64,000 bases of DNA from NCBI GenBank assembly GCA_036365145.1, contig JAEOAD010000040.1:15103501-15167500 (forward strand), read 5' to 3'. The notes under the pieces were generated by a model. That model ran no database searches and was not told the origin of the DNA. It saw only the letters and a program-made list of their open reading frames with translations. A program made the position numbers and the translations under genes. Positions within the stretch are counted from its first letter, which is position 1; each line of letters opens with the position of its first letter. Shown here in pieces: positions 31,510 to 41,864 of this stretch. The DNA is from Orientallactaga sibirica (lineage: Eukaryota; Chordata; Mammalia; Rodentia; Dipodidae).

Positions 31510-31880
31510 ATATATATATTTTTTTTTTAATTTTTAAAAGGCTGATCACATCACGGCAGACTAGGAAGCAAGGCAGGAACAAGGGGCTCTTATAACGTTT
31601 GAAGGCCCACCCCTAGTGACCTACAGCTAACACCTGGTCTTACCTTCTAAAAGTTTCATGACTTCCTTATATATCTTTTTTCTTCATCAGCTAGGGAATA
31701 AGCTTTAAAATCACGAGCCACAATAGGCAACATTTCTGGTGTTTTCTCTCTCTGGCTCAATTCACAGCGATCCTCAACTTGTTATCCAAAAGGAAGAAGG
31801 AGAAAGAGAAGTGTCTTCTCCCTTTCGGGGTGGGCCAGTCACTGCATGCATGGCTGCTGCTCACAGACCCTTGGCCAGAA

Positions 31881-31882
<2 letters not shown>
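31510..31882. other. Unique sequence
   Basis: No feature recognised. Confidence 0.5.

Positions 31883-31923
<41 letters not shown>
31883..31923. repeat. (CA)n microsatellite
   Basis: About 20 perfect units. Confidence 0.97.
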
Positions 31924-31925
<2 letters not shown>

Positions 31926-32277
31926 CTACATGGAGTTATGACAGAAGCTGGAAGATGTCTTTGTTCCATGGAACCATGTGCCTAGCAAAAATGCAGGGAT
32001 CCTATTTCTAAAAGGAAAAAGGAAAAAAATGGATGTGGATGGGTAACCAGCTGCCTCTAGCACAGAAAATGTGTTAGGAGGAAAAGGAAAGTACAGACAG
32101 CAAGTTCTCTATTTTTCTAAAAGAAAGCGGGGTTGGGGGATGGGCAGGGAGAGAACATTCCAGGTCTAAGAGTAACAGCACAGGTTGAAGAATCTCTGAG
32201 ATAAGCTTGCAGCTGTGTTTGGCACATGAACTTCCCAGCACATACAAGGGAATTGTAAGAGAGAACACAGAAACTCA
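31924..32277. other. Unique sequence
   Basis: No feature recognised. Confidence 0.5.
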
Positions 32278-32426
32278 GCCGGCCGTGGTGGCGCACGCCT
32301 TTAATCCCAGCACTCTGGAGGCAGACGTAGGAGGATGGCTGTGAGTTCAAGGCCACCCTGAGACTACATAGTGAATTCCAGGTCAGCCTGGGTTAGAGCG
32401 AGACCCTACCAAAAAAAAAAAAAAAA
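32278..32426 (+). mobile_element. B1 SINE
   Basis: Near-consensus (CCGGCCGTGGTGGCGCACGC) with A16 tail; looks young. Confidence 0.95.
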
Positions 32427-32675
32427 GTCTGTTTTGTTCTGAGTGTTCAATACTATGTAAGGGATTTATACTTCCTCAGTGGGCAAAAGAAAACTATTGA
32501 AGTTTTATAAAAGATAAAAAAATACACAAAAGTTTGTCCTTTACAAAAGTTGTCCCAGCAGTATATGCATGGCATCGTGTGGCTGGATGAAGAGAGTCTG
32601 GAAGCTGGGTGGGACAGGGACAAAACAGTGGATGGGGTCTGGTGACCTAGCTGAGAGACACCTCTATCGCTGACC
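32427..32675. other. Unique sequence
   Basis: No feature recognised. Confidence 0.5.
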
Positions 32676-32680
32676 CACTG

Positions 32681-33057
32681 CTGCAGTCAGCTTCACATTG
32701 CTGTGATGAACCGCCCTAGCAGGCACAGTTTATGGGAGGAACGGGATTTATTGAAGCTTGCAGATCCAGGGGAAGTGCCACAGTGGCGGAAGAAGCTGAC
32801 CCCCTTTCACAGGTCCATGCACAGAGAAACACCACCACCAGCACCATACACAAGCACACTCCAGGACCCCCAGGCAGAGCTCCAGCACTCTGCATACCTT
32901 TTGGCTGGAATTCCAGATCCACCCCCAAATACACCTTAGAGCTGGACCCTGGGATCCACGCACAGTGACACCTCCTCCAGCCAGGTGGCTGAAGATCTAA
33001 AGCTTTAATAAACTCCTGAATCTATCGGGGGGTGGGACATCCGTTCAAACTACCATA
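32681..33057 (-). mobile_element. MaLR-like solo LTR
   Basis: Plus strand opens CTGCAGTCAGCTTCACATTG and ends TTCAAACTACCATA; CACTG flanks both sides (32676, 33058). Minus strand has CAATAAATCCCGTTCC, a polyadenylation-like signal near its 3' end. Confidence 0.75.
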
Positions 33058-33235
33058 CACTGTGGAACATTGAGAGCCTCAGTCCAATGCCTTCCCATCT
33101 CGGCTCACAGTCCTCGACCACCGGTTAAAATGAGATGACGGGTGACAATGCTGAGTAGGCAGGGCATGTGGCAGTGTGGATACTGGCATGCCTGCTGATG
33201 TGAATACACCTTCTCTCCTGGGGAACTGCCTCCAC

Positions 33236-33275
33236 TGGGGCTGCAGAGATGGCTCAGCGGTTAAGATGCCTGCCT
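33236..33275 (+). mobile_element. DIP SINE 5' fragment
   Basis: Only the first 40 bases (GGGGCTGCAGAGATGGCTCA onward) are present, then unrelated sequence; an unusual 3'-truncated copy. Confidence 0.75.
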
Positions 33276-33337
33276 CCAACTATCTCCTCAGTTCACCATG
33301 AAGGCCTGGGGAGTTGATCTCTAAAGGCATTTTCAGC

Positions 33338-33372
33338 TCTAATTAATCTTAATTAATTAATTAATTAATTAA
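33338..33372. repeat. (TTAA)n
   Basis: Palindromic AT tract. Confidence 0.9.
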
Positions 33373-33559
33373 ACTGATTAATCTTAAGGGGAAGACAAAT
33401 GTTCCAGGATGTAATTTTACATTTCTTTAACTAATGTTAACAATTGTTTTATTAAATAACATCAAGTTTGTTAACTTTATCTTGGCTTCCCCAGACTAAT
33501 TTAAAATAATTTGTTGGTCAGAGGAAACAAAACAAAACAAAAAACAAAAAAAAAAATCA

Positions 33560-33772
33560 GGGCTGGAGAGATGGCTTCAATGTTAAGGCACTTGCTAGCA
33601 AAGCCAAAGGACCCAAGTTCAATTCCCCAGGACCCACGTAAAGCCAGTTGCACAAGGGTGGCACACGCATCTGGAGTTTGTTAACAGTGGCTGGAGCCCC
33701 TGGTGTGCCCATTCTCTCTCTGACTGTCTCTTTCTATCTTTCACTCTCTCTCAAATAAATAAATAAAATATT
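33560..33772 (+). mobile_element. DIP SINE
   Basis: Preceded by an (AAAAC)n-rich run at 33525-33556. A box damaged (TTCAATGTTAAGG). Confidence 0.93.
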
Positions 33773-34306
33773 GTTTTTAGGAATTATACTCAAATCACAA
33801 TTTGCAGGATTCAAACAAAGAAAGAAGGGGGGAGACAAGATGTCTGCCTGGTTACACATCTTACAAGAGGAATAGAAGTCCCATGTAACCCCTTTATTTT
33901 CTGAATCAAATTAGGAGTAGTATTTTTTGGTGTTGTTTTTGTTTGTTTGTTTTGTTTTTGTTTTGTTTTGTTTTTTAACATGGACCTTTGAAGAAGCTAT
34001 AAAGGCATCCCTAGTTCCAAAGGCACCTCTTAGACTTTCTGCTTCCTGGAACATTTGTGGGGACCCTCGGCTCCCACATTTGGGGGAGGAGGTCTGTACA
34101 GAAGGGCTCTGCTGCTGCAGCTCAAGGGAGCAGGCAAGAAAAGTAACCAGCCCGTCAGAGGTTGCTGAGCCCATGGAGTGTGTTGAACAGTGTATGCCTC
34201 CTCCCCCCAAATTCAGAAGTCAAATTTCTAACTAATTCCCAGTATCTCAGAACATCACCTCAGGTGGACATACAGACATTGTGCTATATTAATGATGTCG
34301 GGTAGG
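33773..34306. other. Unique sequence
   Basis: TTTTG-rich run at 33930-33975. Frames on both strands (about 100 codons) are not homologous to anything I recognise. Confidence 0.5.
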
Positions 34307-34309
34307 GGG

Positions 34310-34540
34310 CGGGCTGGAGAGATGGCTCAGCTGTTAAAGGCACTTGCTTGCAACGACTGATGGCACACGTCGGATTCCCCAGTACCCATGTATAAAGCCA
34401 GATGCACAAAGTGGTGCGTGCCTCTAGAGTTTGTCAGCAGTTGCAGGGGGCCCTGCATGCCCAATTCATTCTCTCTCTCTCCACCTCTTTCTCTCTGTCT
34501 TTCTCTATTTCAAATAAATAAATAAATAAATAAAAATATA
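34310..34540 (+). mobile_element. DIP SINE
   Basis: Short TSD-like AATGATGT on both sides. (AAAT)n tail. Confidence 0.93.
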
Positions 34541-34618
34541 TTTAAAAATGATGTTAGTATCCTGCATTTAATACCCTTAATTTACCCTAGTTTAGCAGCA
34601 CAGTACACTGTAATGATT

Positions 34619-34820
34619 TTTTAAAATAATATATTTTATTTATTTATTTGAGAGAGAAAAAGAGGGAGAGAATGGGAATGCCAGGGCCTCCAGCCACTGC
34701 AAATGAACTCCAGACCCATGTGCCCTCTTGTGCATCTGGCTTATGTGGGTCCTGGGGAATCAAACCGGGATCCTTTGGCTTTGCAGGCAAATACCTTAAC
34801 CACTAAGCCATCTCTCCAGT
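34619..34820 (-). mobile_element. DIP SINE
   Basis: TSD CACTGTAATG at 34606-34615 and 34821-34830. Confidence 0.95.
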
Positions 34821-34834
34821 CACTGTAATGGTTG

Positions 34835-35006
34835 TTTTTCCTCATGGCTGTGTGTTACCTGTGAGCTGAACCCATCAGCATGGTGAGCAGGTATAACACC
34901 ACATATGGCTAGCCTGGGGAAAAGATCAACATTCAAGATCATGTTGATACTAAGTGCAAATCGCTGTAGCATCATTGCAAAGCCAAAAATCCCAACTCCG
35001 AGCCAT
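34835..35006. other. Unique sequence
   Basis: Left flank of the five-element nest at 35.0-36.2 kb. Confidence 0.5.
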
Positions 35007-35017
35007 TTGTAGGTTTT

Positions 35018-35045
35018 GTGGGTTTTTCTTTTTTCTTTCTTTCTT

Positions 35046-35078
<33 letters not shown>

Positions 35079-35453
35079 GTTTTTTGAGGTAGGGTCTCAC
35101 TCTGGCCCAGGCTGACCTGGAATTAACTATGTAGTCTCAGGGTGGCCTCGAACTCTCGGCCATCCTCCTACCTCTGCCTCCCGAGTGCTGGGATTAAAGG
35201 CGTGCTCCACCACGCCTGGCTTGGGTTTTTCTTTTTAAAGAACAATTTATTAAATTTACTTATTTGCAAGTAGAGAGAGAAAGGAAGGAAGGAAGGAAAG
35301 AAAGGGCACACCAGGGCCTCTAGCCGCTGCAAACAAGCTCCAGATGGGTGTGCCACTCTGTGCACCTTGCTTGTATGTGGGTACTGGGGAATTGGACCCT
35401 GGTCTTTAGTCTTTACAGGCAAGTGCCTTAACCACTAAGCAATCTCTCCAGCC
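35018..35453 (-). mobile_element. DIP SINE, first of three insertions at one site
   Basis: Body 35240-35453; its tail is interrupted by a B1. Flanks TTGTAGGTTTT (35007-35017) and TTGTAGGGTTTT (35455-35466) look like its TSD. Carries (GGAA)n in the tail. Confidence 0.88.
35070..35221 (-). mobile_element. B1 SINE inside the DIP tail
   Basis: Near-consensus, preceded by a T28 run. TSD TGGGTTTTTCTTTT at 35019 and 35222. Confidence 0.94.
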
Positions 35454-35466
35454 CTTGTAGGGTTTT

Positions 35467-35936
35467 AAAAATTATTAAATTATTATATTTAGCCAGGTGT
35501 GGTGGCACATGCCTTTAATCCCAGCACTTGGGAGGCAGAGGTAGGAAGATCGCCGTAAGTTCAAGTCCACCCTGAGACTACATCGTGAACTCCAGGTCAG
35601 CCTGAGTTAGAGTGAAACCCTACCTCAAAAAAAAAAAAAAATTACTATATTTATTGAGGGAAGTACAGAGCCTTGCAAGGAAAGGCACCCACTGTGGCTA
35701 GAGATCTCACGTGGAGGGCCTGGGGGATACAAAAAGCACAGAAAGAAAAGAATAAAAGGAGGTTCAAGGAGCTCCCGCCATGCAGGGTGCTGGAGGGGGA
35801 AGGAACCCATGTGGAGAGTAAGGGCTAGGCCTAGGCTGGCTCCTGGCTGGGCCTGGGCTGGCTCAGTCCAGGCCTAGGCCCAGGCCCAGGCAAGGCAAGA
35901 ACTCATCCACAACTGGAAGTTCCCAAGTGGTTAGAT
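35467..35936 (-). mobile_element. LTR-derived retroposed unit
   Basis: Apart from the B1 it is homologous to 58337-58632 on the opposite strand (shared CTCCACATGGGT, GATCTCTAGCCAC, CCTCAATAAATA). Flanked by CCTTGTAGGGTTTT (35453) and CCTTGTAGGGTTT (35937), a 13-bp TSD more like L1 retroposition than LTR integration. Confidence 0.7.
35491..35641 (+). mobile_element. B1 SINE inside the LTR-derived unit
   Basis: TSD AAATTATTATATTTA / AAATTACTATATTTA flanks it (about 35475 and 35639). A15 tail. Confidence 0.94.
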
Positions 35937-35949
35937 CCTTGTAGGGTTT

Positions 35950-36179
35950 GAGAGAGAGAGAGAGAGACAAAGAGAGAGAGAGAGAGAGAATGGGGGCACC
36001 AGTGGCCTCTCAGCGGCTGTGAACAAAACTCCAGACACATGTGCCCCCTTGTGGGTAAGTGAGGCATTGCGCCCTTGTGTCACTTTGTGTCTGGCTAAAC
36101 GTGGGACCTGGAGAATCTAACGGGTGTTCTTAGGTTTAGCAGGCAGGCGCCTTAACCGCTAAGCCATCTCTCCAGCCCC
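35950..36179 (-). mobile_element. DIP SINE, long subfamily, third insertion at the site
   Basis: TSD CCTTGTAGGGTTT at 35937-35949 and 36180-36192. Contains GTGCCCCCTTGTGGGTAAGT. Confidence 0.95.
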
Positions 36180-36249
36180 CCTTGTAGGGTTTTAATAGAA
36201 GTGATAACGTTCAAGTAAAGCCATGAGAGGTAGGTTTTAATTCCTAAAT

Positions 36250-36445
36250 CAAGGAATGCCCTCGTCCACCCTCGAACCCCCAGAAACCAGGGAGAGGCAT
36301 GGAAGAGTGTCCCTCACATCCCTCAGGAGGAGCCAGCACCGTGGTCTTGGATTTCCGGCCCCCAGAACTAAGCCCATCAGGCATTGCTGTTGCTTAAGTC
36401 AGCCGGCATGGGGTACTTGGCAAACCAGGCCTGGCAAACCAGCAC
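36250..36445 (+). mobile_element. MLT1-type LTR fragment
   Basis: GTGGTCTTGGATTTCCGGCC, CCCAGAACTAAG and GGGGTACTTGG follow the MLT1 3' end. Confidence 0.6.
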
Positions 36446-37262
36446 AGCTAGCTATGTTCTTAGAGCTGGCTGATACCCAATCAACTGTCTGGCACACGCA
36501 AAGTATTTACTTTGGAGGTGATAGATGCATATGCATATGCATGCATACATGATCTTGAACAGATGAATAACCTCTCACAGCCCCCCCCCCCGTTTTTCAG
36601 GAATTTCTCCTCCTCTGTCATAAGCTGTGCATGTCACAAACTTACCAGGGAACATGGAAACAGAGAAAACGCCATGAAAGCAGCAAGAAGCAACGGCCAG
36701 GAACAACTACATTTCTAGAAATTCTACCCTGGCTTCAGGTGCCAGGACCTTAGCCAGACCTGCTATGCTAAGGGAAATTTGCCCAGGAGAGTGGAAAATG
36801 TAACATTTATTATTCATGCTAAGAACATCCATGGCTATAAATTGACTTCAGTTTTGAAATCAGCAGAACAGCTGAAAATATGCTCGGAAGGTTTGGGAAT
36901 CTTAGGGGTAACCGCTGGGGTGCATTTTCAGGGTGTTTTTCCACTTCGTTGTGGAAAATCACAGACCTCTGATTTTTCTAGAGAAATGCAATCCTTATGT
37001 TTTGGTCCATTTATCTTGAAGAGCTTGGGAAGACTTGCTTTGTAAGCACCTCACGAGGGAGACGCACGAGACCCCTTTCAGCCTGTTCTCTTTGAGCAAA
37101 GCCTTTCTTTCACTGGCTTCACCACAAGTCCTCTCATTTCATTCTGACCTCCGAGTCCCACTTGCTGGAAGAGCACCTTCGTCACCTACTTGGCTGTTTC
37201 TGCTGAAAGGTGGCATACCAGTACATTTGTTTTTATCATAATAATGCCTAAGGTTGGGCATT
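36446..37262. other. Unique block
   Basis: About 800 SINE-free bases; an 88-codon frame (36779-37045) has no recognised homology. AT-rich 36795-36880 could be a conserved element; conservation cannot be tested here. Confidence 0.4.
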
Positions 37263-37288
37263 GAAAGAAAGAATGAAAGAAAGATTGA

Positions 37289-37320
<32 letters not shown>

Positions 37321-37359
37321 AAAGAAAGAAGGGAGAGAGGGGGAAAAAGAAAGAGAGGA

Positions 37360-37404
<45 letters not shown>

Positions 37405-37409
37405 AAAAA
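37263..37409 (+). repeat. (GAAA)n / purine tract
   Basis: About 145 bp, interrupted in the middle by GGGAGAGAGGGGG. Confidence 0.95.
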
Positions 37410-37412
37410 GAA

Positions 37413-37546
37413 GGGCTGGAGGGATTAGCAGTTAAGGCATTTGCCTGCAAAGCCAAGGGAACCTGGTTCAATTCCCAGATGCACAAGGTTGCATATGTGT
37501 CTGGAGTTTGTTTGTAGTGGCTGGAAGCCCTAGTGCGCCCATTATA

Positions 37547-37585
<39 letters not shown>

Positions 37586-37626
37586 CTTTCAAAGAAACAA
37601 AACTTATAATAAATAAATAAATAATT
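37413..37626 (+). mobile_element. DIP SINE
   Basis: Head GGGCTGGAGGGATTAGCAG lost a few bases in the A box. Followed by A/GAA tail and a B1 in the same orientation. Confidence 0.93.
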
Positions 37627-37658
37627 TTTAAAAAAAAAAAAAAGAAGAAGAAGAAGAA

Positions 37659-37800
37659 GCTGGGTGTGGAGGCACATGCCTTTAATCCCAACCCTTGGGA
37701 GGCAGAGGTAGAAGGATCGTTGTGAGTTCGAGGCCACCCTGAGACTACATAGTGAGTTCCAGGTCAGCCAGGGTTAGAGCAAGACCCTACCTCAAAAAAA
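37659..37800 (+). mobile_element. B1 SINE
   Basis: Sits in the (AAG)n-extended tail of the preceding DIP. Confidence 0.94.
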
Positions 37801-37808
37801 TAACAACA

Positions 37809-38018
37809 GGGGCTGGAGAAATGGCTTAGTGGTTAAGGTGCTTTCCTACAAAGCCAAATGACCCAGGTTCGACTCCCCAGGACCCACTTAAAGCCAGCTG
37901 CACAAGGGGGCGCATGCATCTGGAGTCTGTTTACAGCAGCTGGAGGCCCTGGCACACCCATTTCTCTACCCCCCCACACACTATTTCTCTCTCCCTCTCA
38001 AATAAAGAAAAAAAGGTT
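37809..38018 (+). mobile_element. DIP SINE
   Basis: Third same-strand SINE in a row. B box GGTTCGACTCC intact. Confidence 0.94.
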
Positions 38019-38335
38019 TATTTAGCCTCAGATCTAGAGGTTCAAGGATATGGCACTGACATATGCTTGCCTCTTGTGAGGCATTATGACAGGAGTGCAT
38101 GTGGGAGAGAGACAGAGGAAGTCACAGAGAGACTAGAGAGGGACAGGGGATGACCTACCTAGATCCCCCCTCTTAAAAGTCCCACCATCTGTGACACCCC
38201 CACACTAAGGACCCTGACACATGTATGAACACATTCAGACCTCATGTATGAACACATTCAGACCCCATGTATGAACACATTCAGACCCCATGCCCCTGTC
38301 TCAGTCAGGCCTTAGGTTCACACACAGGTGACTGC
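38019..38335 (-). mobile_element. Possible MaLR-like repeat
   Basis: CTCTTAAAAGTCCCACCATC resembles CTCTTAAAGGTCCCACCATC at 50218, suggesting a shared repeat family. Ends not defined. Confidence 0.35.
38221..38294. repeat. 23-bp tandem repeat, 3 copies
   Basis: Unit ATGTATGAACACATTCAGAC plus CCC, differing at one base in copy one. Confidence 0.95.
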
Positions 38336-38740
38336 TAGCCCTGGCTAGTGAAAGCTTGCTTTGCTCTTTCTCCACCTTGTCCTAATGCAGCTCTTTATGA
38401 GAAGTGTTAAATCAAGCCTCTTGCAAAATGAATGCAAAGCACAGATACCCCAATGAGTTGGTGGAGTGAAGGAACGGCTCCGTGTCGTTAGGAAGAGGAT
38501 GTTTGCCCCCTGCAGTTCTGAGCTTCATAATAAATACTGTGTGTCTCCTGTTCAGAGAAATGCAAAGCTCACTTCCAAGAAAACTCCAGAATATATGAAC
38601 CACATGGGACAGAGCCCCTTCCGTTCAGTGCCTCTTACAACCTGCCTCTGGAGTCTGGCATTTGATTTCATTTGCTCATGGTTCCATGTGTGTGGTAACT
38701 GCAGGAACTCTCAGAAAGCCCACGACTGAGCTTGAGTGGC
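38336..38740. other. Unique sequence
   Basis: Frames of 63-87 codons without homology. Confidence 0.5.
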
Positions 38741-38759
38741 AAAATAAATAAAATTAAAA

Positions 38760-38802
<43 letters not shown>

Positions 38803-38803
38803 A
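38741..38803. repeat. (AAAT)n microsatellite
   Basis: About 15 units. Confidence 0.95.
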
Positions 38804-39079
38804 GTGTCATGAGGAGCCTGCCCTTGGACCCAGAACAGCTTATTGATGAACTGGAGAAGGGAGAAAGATGGTGGCTGCAAGAAACGGAAACTGGAGACAA
38901 CAGATTGCAGAGTGGGCTGCCTCAACTGTCCTGGCTGAACAACAAACCACTCCTAGCCCAGGGCATCGTGGGAGCGCTCTCTGGGGCACAGAGTCCTGCG
39001 TCCTGGGGCTCAGCCATTGTTGTCACATCATAATTTATCCCACTGGGACTGTCCCTTCCCACTGTTATGCCTACAGCAA

Positions 39080-39275
39080 GAGGAGAGGTGGAGACAGGAG
39101 AATTCCTGGGAAGTTCAAGGGTGGATCCAGAGCTCAACAGGAGACCCTGCCTCAAATGAGGTGGAAGGTGAGAGCTAACACCCGAGGTTATTCTCAGACC
39201 TCCTCATACATGTGTGGCACAATTGTGCCCACACTCATGCACATGAATACACATGCACACACACACACACACAAA
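39080..39275 (+). mobile_element. B4-like composite SINE, 3' part
   Basis: AGGAGACCCTGCCTCAAATG, AGGTGGAAGGTGAGAGC then a CA-rich tail, as in rodent B4 elements. Confidence 0.5.
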
Positions 39276-39304
39276 TGCTTAATGATCTTTTGGAGGTTTT
39301 GTTT

Positions 39305-39447
39305 TGCTTTTGTTTTTCAAGGCAGGGTCTTGCTCTAGTCCAGCCTGATCTGGAATTCACTCTGGCTGGCCTCAAACTCAAGGCAATCCTCGTACTTCTG
39401 CCTCAAAAGTGCTGGGATTAAAGGTGTGAGCCACCACGATGGGTCAT
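39305..39447 (-). mobile_element. B1 SINE, internal deletion
   Basis: Imperfect TSD AATGATCTTTTGG / AATGTTCTTTTTG at 39281 and 39448. Missing ATGTAGTCTCAGG. Confidence 0.88.
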
Positions 39448-39674
39448 AATGTTCTTTTTGTGTATGCATTTTAACTTTTGTGTCATGAAACACAAGCTCA
39501 ACACTCACCTGGCACTGTCCCCATGACCCAGATGCCATCTTTCTCCAACAATTCAACTCACACGGAATACTGCCACCTGCAATGATTCACGTACCCACAA
39601 GTATTTATGCGAGCACCTTCCATGTCCCAGGTATGGTTTCATTACTTAGGGCACATCAAAAAAAACAACACAAG

Positions 39675-39888
39675 AGATCTGGAGAGATGGGTTGGCAGCT
39701 AAGGCACTTGCCTGTGGAGCCTAAGGATCCAGGTTTGATTCCCTAGTACCCACATAAGCCAGATGCACAACATGGTACATGTGTCTGGAGTTTGTTTGAA
39801 GTGGAAAGAGGTCTGGGTGTGCCCATTCTCTCTCTTTCTGCCCCTCTCTCTCTAGTAAATAAATAAAATAAAATATTAAAATAAAAAC
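39675..39888 (+). mobile_element. DIP SINE
   Basis: Diverged A box (TGGGTTGGCAGC). Confidence 0.9.
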
Positions 39889-39890
39889 AA

Positions 39891-40405
39891 GGGCTGGAGA
39901 GATGGCTCAGCAGTCAAGGCATTTACCTGCAAAGCCTAATGTCCCAAGTTTGTTTTTTTTTTTTTTTTTTTTTTTTTGGTGAAGAGAATCAGAGAGAGAA
40001 AGAGAAAGACAGAGAATGGGGGCACCAGCAGCCTCTCAGCCACTGTGAACAAACTCCAGACGCATGTACCCCCTTGTGGGCAAGTGCAGCATTGTGCCCT
40101 TGTGTCACTTTTGCATCTGGCTAAACTTGGGACCTGGAGAATCAAACGGGCATTCTTAGGCTTAGCAGGCAGACGCCTTAACCACTAAGCTATCTCTCCA
40201 GTCCTAATGTTCCAAGTTTGATTCCCCAGTACCCACATAAAGCCTGATGCACAAAGTGGTGCATGTGTCTGGAATTTGTTTGCAGCAGCAATAGGGTCTT
40301 GTCCTGGCACACCCATGCATACATACACAAACACACATGAGCATACACACACACTCTCTCTCTCTCTTTCTCCCCTTTTCTCTCACATACACAAATAAAT
40401 AAAAA
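39891..40405 (+). mobile_element. DIP SINE split at its B box by another DIP
   Basis: Head to 39952, resumes at 40203. C/T tail contains a CATACACAC run. Confidence 0.93.
39953..40202 (-). mobile_element. DIP SINE, long subfamily, nested
   Basis: 18-bp TSD (one mismatch) at 39935-39952 and 40203-40220. T21 tail, near-consensus body. Confidence 0.96.
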
Positions 40406-40427
40406 TACTTAAGAAAAAACACATAAC

Positions 40428-40545
40428 CGGTATAGTGGTACACGCCCTTAATCCCAGCAGTACTCTGGAGGCAAAGGTAGGAGGATCACTGTGAGTTTGA
40501 GGCCAACCTGGGACTACAGAAAGAGTTCCAGGTCAGCCTGTTTAC
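40428..40545 (+). mobile_element. B1 SINE, 3' truncated
   Basis: CTGTTTACAGTCTAAAC replaces the last 25 bases. Confidence 0.88.
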
Positions 40546-40581
40546 AGTCTAAACAGAGAGAAAGATGGACAATACAAGACT

Positions 40582-40745
40582 TTAAAAATATTTTTTTATT
40601 TATGAGAGAAAGACAGAGACAGACACTGAGCATACCGGGGCCCCTTGCTGCTACAAAGTCCCTCCAGACATATGAGTTACTTTGTGCAGTTGGCTTTATG
40701 TGGAGTACTGGGAAACAAGCCTCTTAATTGAGCCATCTGCACAGC
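40582..40745 (-). mobile_element. DIP SINE, old
   Basis: Multiple deletions in the head; ATTGAGCCATCTGCACAGC end. Confidence 0.8.
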
Positions 40746-40789
40746 AAGCAAAAGACGAGATAAAATCAGTAAGTTGAGCTGTGTGGTAC

Positions 40790-41182
40790 GTTGGGAAGTG
40801 GTAAGTATCAAGGGGGAGAAGACAGGGCAGGCCTGGCATTGTGGGGAAAGGACATGGGGCAGTTCAAGCAGCATGGTGGAGGGACCATTTGGACAAAGAC
40901 CTGAAGAGGGCAAGAGGAGAATTATTGCAGGGGTGTCCTGGGGAAGAGCATTCTCAGAGGAGGAAAAGCTACTGTGAAGTTGTAAGGTTAGAAGGCTCCT
41001 GAAGGCTCCAGGGTGGGGTGGGGTGTACAGCAAGCCAGCCTAGGCAACAGATTGAGCTGGGGTGAAGGCAGCTGATGTGAGGTCCCAGGGGGCATTTGAA
41101 GGAGTTGTTGGATGGGGAAACTACTGGGAGGTTTGAGCAAAGCAATGTCGTGATCTGATTGGGGTTTTCAAAGAATCTCTCT
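40790..41182 (-). mobile_element. L2 LINE fragment, about 390 bp
   Basis: GACAAAGACCTGAAGAGGGC, GGGGAAGAGCATTCTCAGAG and GTCGTGATCTGATTGGGGT follow antisense L2 closely. The best preserved L2 here. Confidence 0.75.
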
Positions 41183-41184
41183 AG

Positions 41185-41352
41185 GCTTGCCTTTGAAGCC
41201 TAGGGACTCTGGTTCAATTCCCCAGGACCCACGTAAGCCAGATGCCCAAGGTGGTGTATGTGTTGGAGTTCATTTGTAGTAGCTGGAGGCCTTGGCATGT
41301 CCATTCTCTCTCTTCTTCTTTCTCTCTCTCTCTCAAATAAAGAAATAAATAA
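41185..41352 (+). mobile_element. DIP SINE, 5' truncated
   Basis: Begins at GGCTTGCCTTTGAAGCC, lacking the A box. Confidence 0.92.
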
Positions 41353-41570
41353 GGGCTGGAGAGATGGCTTAGCAGATAAGACACTTGCCTTGAAGCTTAA
41401 GGACCTAGATTCGACTCCCCAGAAACCATGGAAACCAGATGCACATGGTGGTACATGCATCTGGTGTTCATTTGCAGTGGCTGGAAGCCCTGGTGTACCC
41501 ATTGTCTGTCTGTCTGTGTGTCTGCCTGTCTCTCTCTCACACACATAAATAAATAAAAATATTTTAAAAA
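41353..41570 (+). mobile_element. DIP SINE
   Basis: Follows the previous tail directly; same-strand tandem. (CTGT)n in tail. Confidence 0.93.
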
Positions 41571-41613
41571 TTGTTTTAAAAAGAAATAAATATAATATTT
41601 TTAAGTGAGAGTA

Positions 41614-41728
41614 TTTAATTCCAACACTCAGGAAACTAAGGTAGAAGGATCACTGTGAGTTCAAGGCCAGCCTGAGACTATATAGTGAATTCCAGGTCAT
41701 TCTGGGCTAGCACAAGACCCTACCTCAA
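41614..41728 (+). mobile_element. B1 SINE, 5' truncated
   Basis: TSD TAAGTGAGAGT on both sides (41602 and 41732). Truncation with an intact TSD indicates incomplete reverse transcription. Confidence 0.92.
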
Positions 41729-41864
41729 AAAATAAGTGAGAGTAGAAGCAGGAATTCTGTTCAGAAGGTTTTGTACTGAAGTAAGAAGTGCTACTCCATC
41801 AGACTAAGGTGGGGTCCATCAAGATGAGGATGAGGCCCAATTTTGGACAGATTTCGCTTTTTAT

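Noticed and set aside
35953..36180. Idea that the whole 35.4-36.2 kb block was inserted in one event
   Set aside because: A full copy of the target sequence sits between the LTR-derived unit and the DIP, which points to separate insertions.
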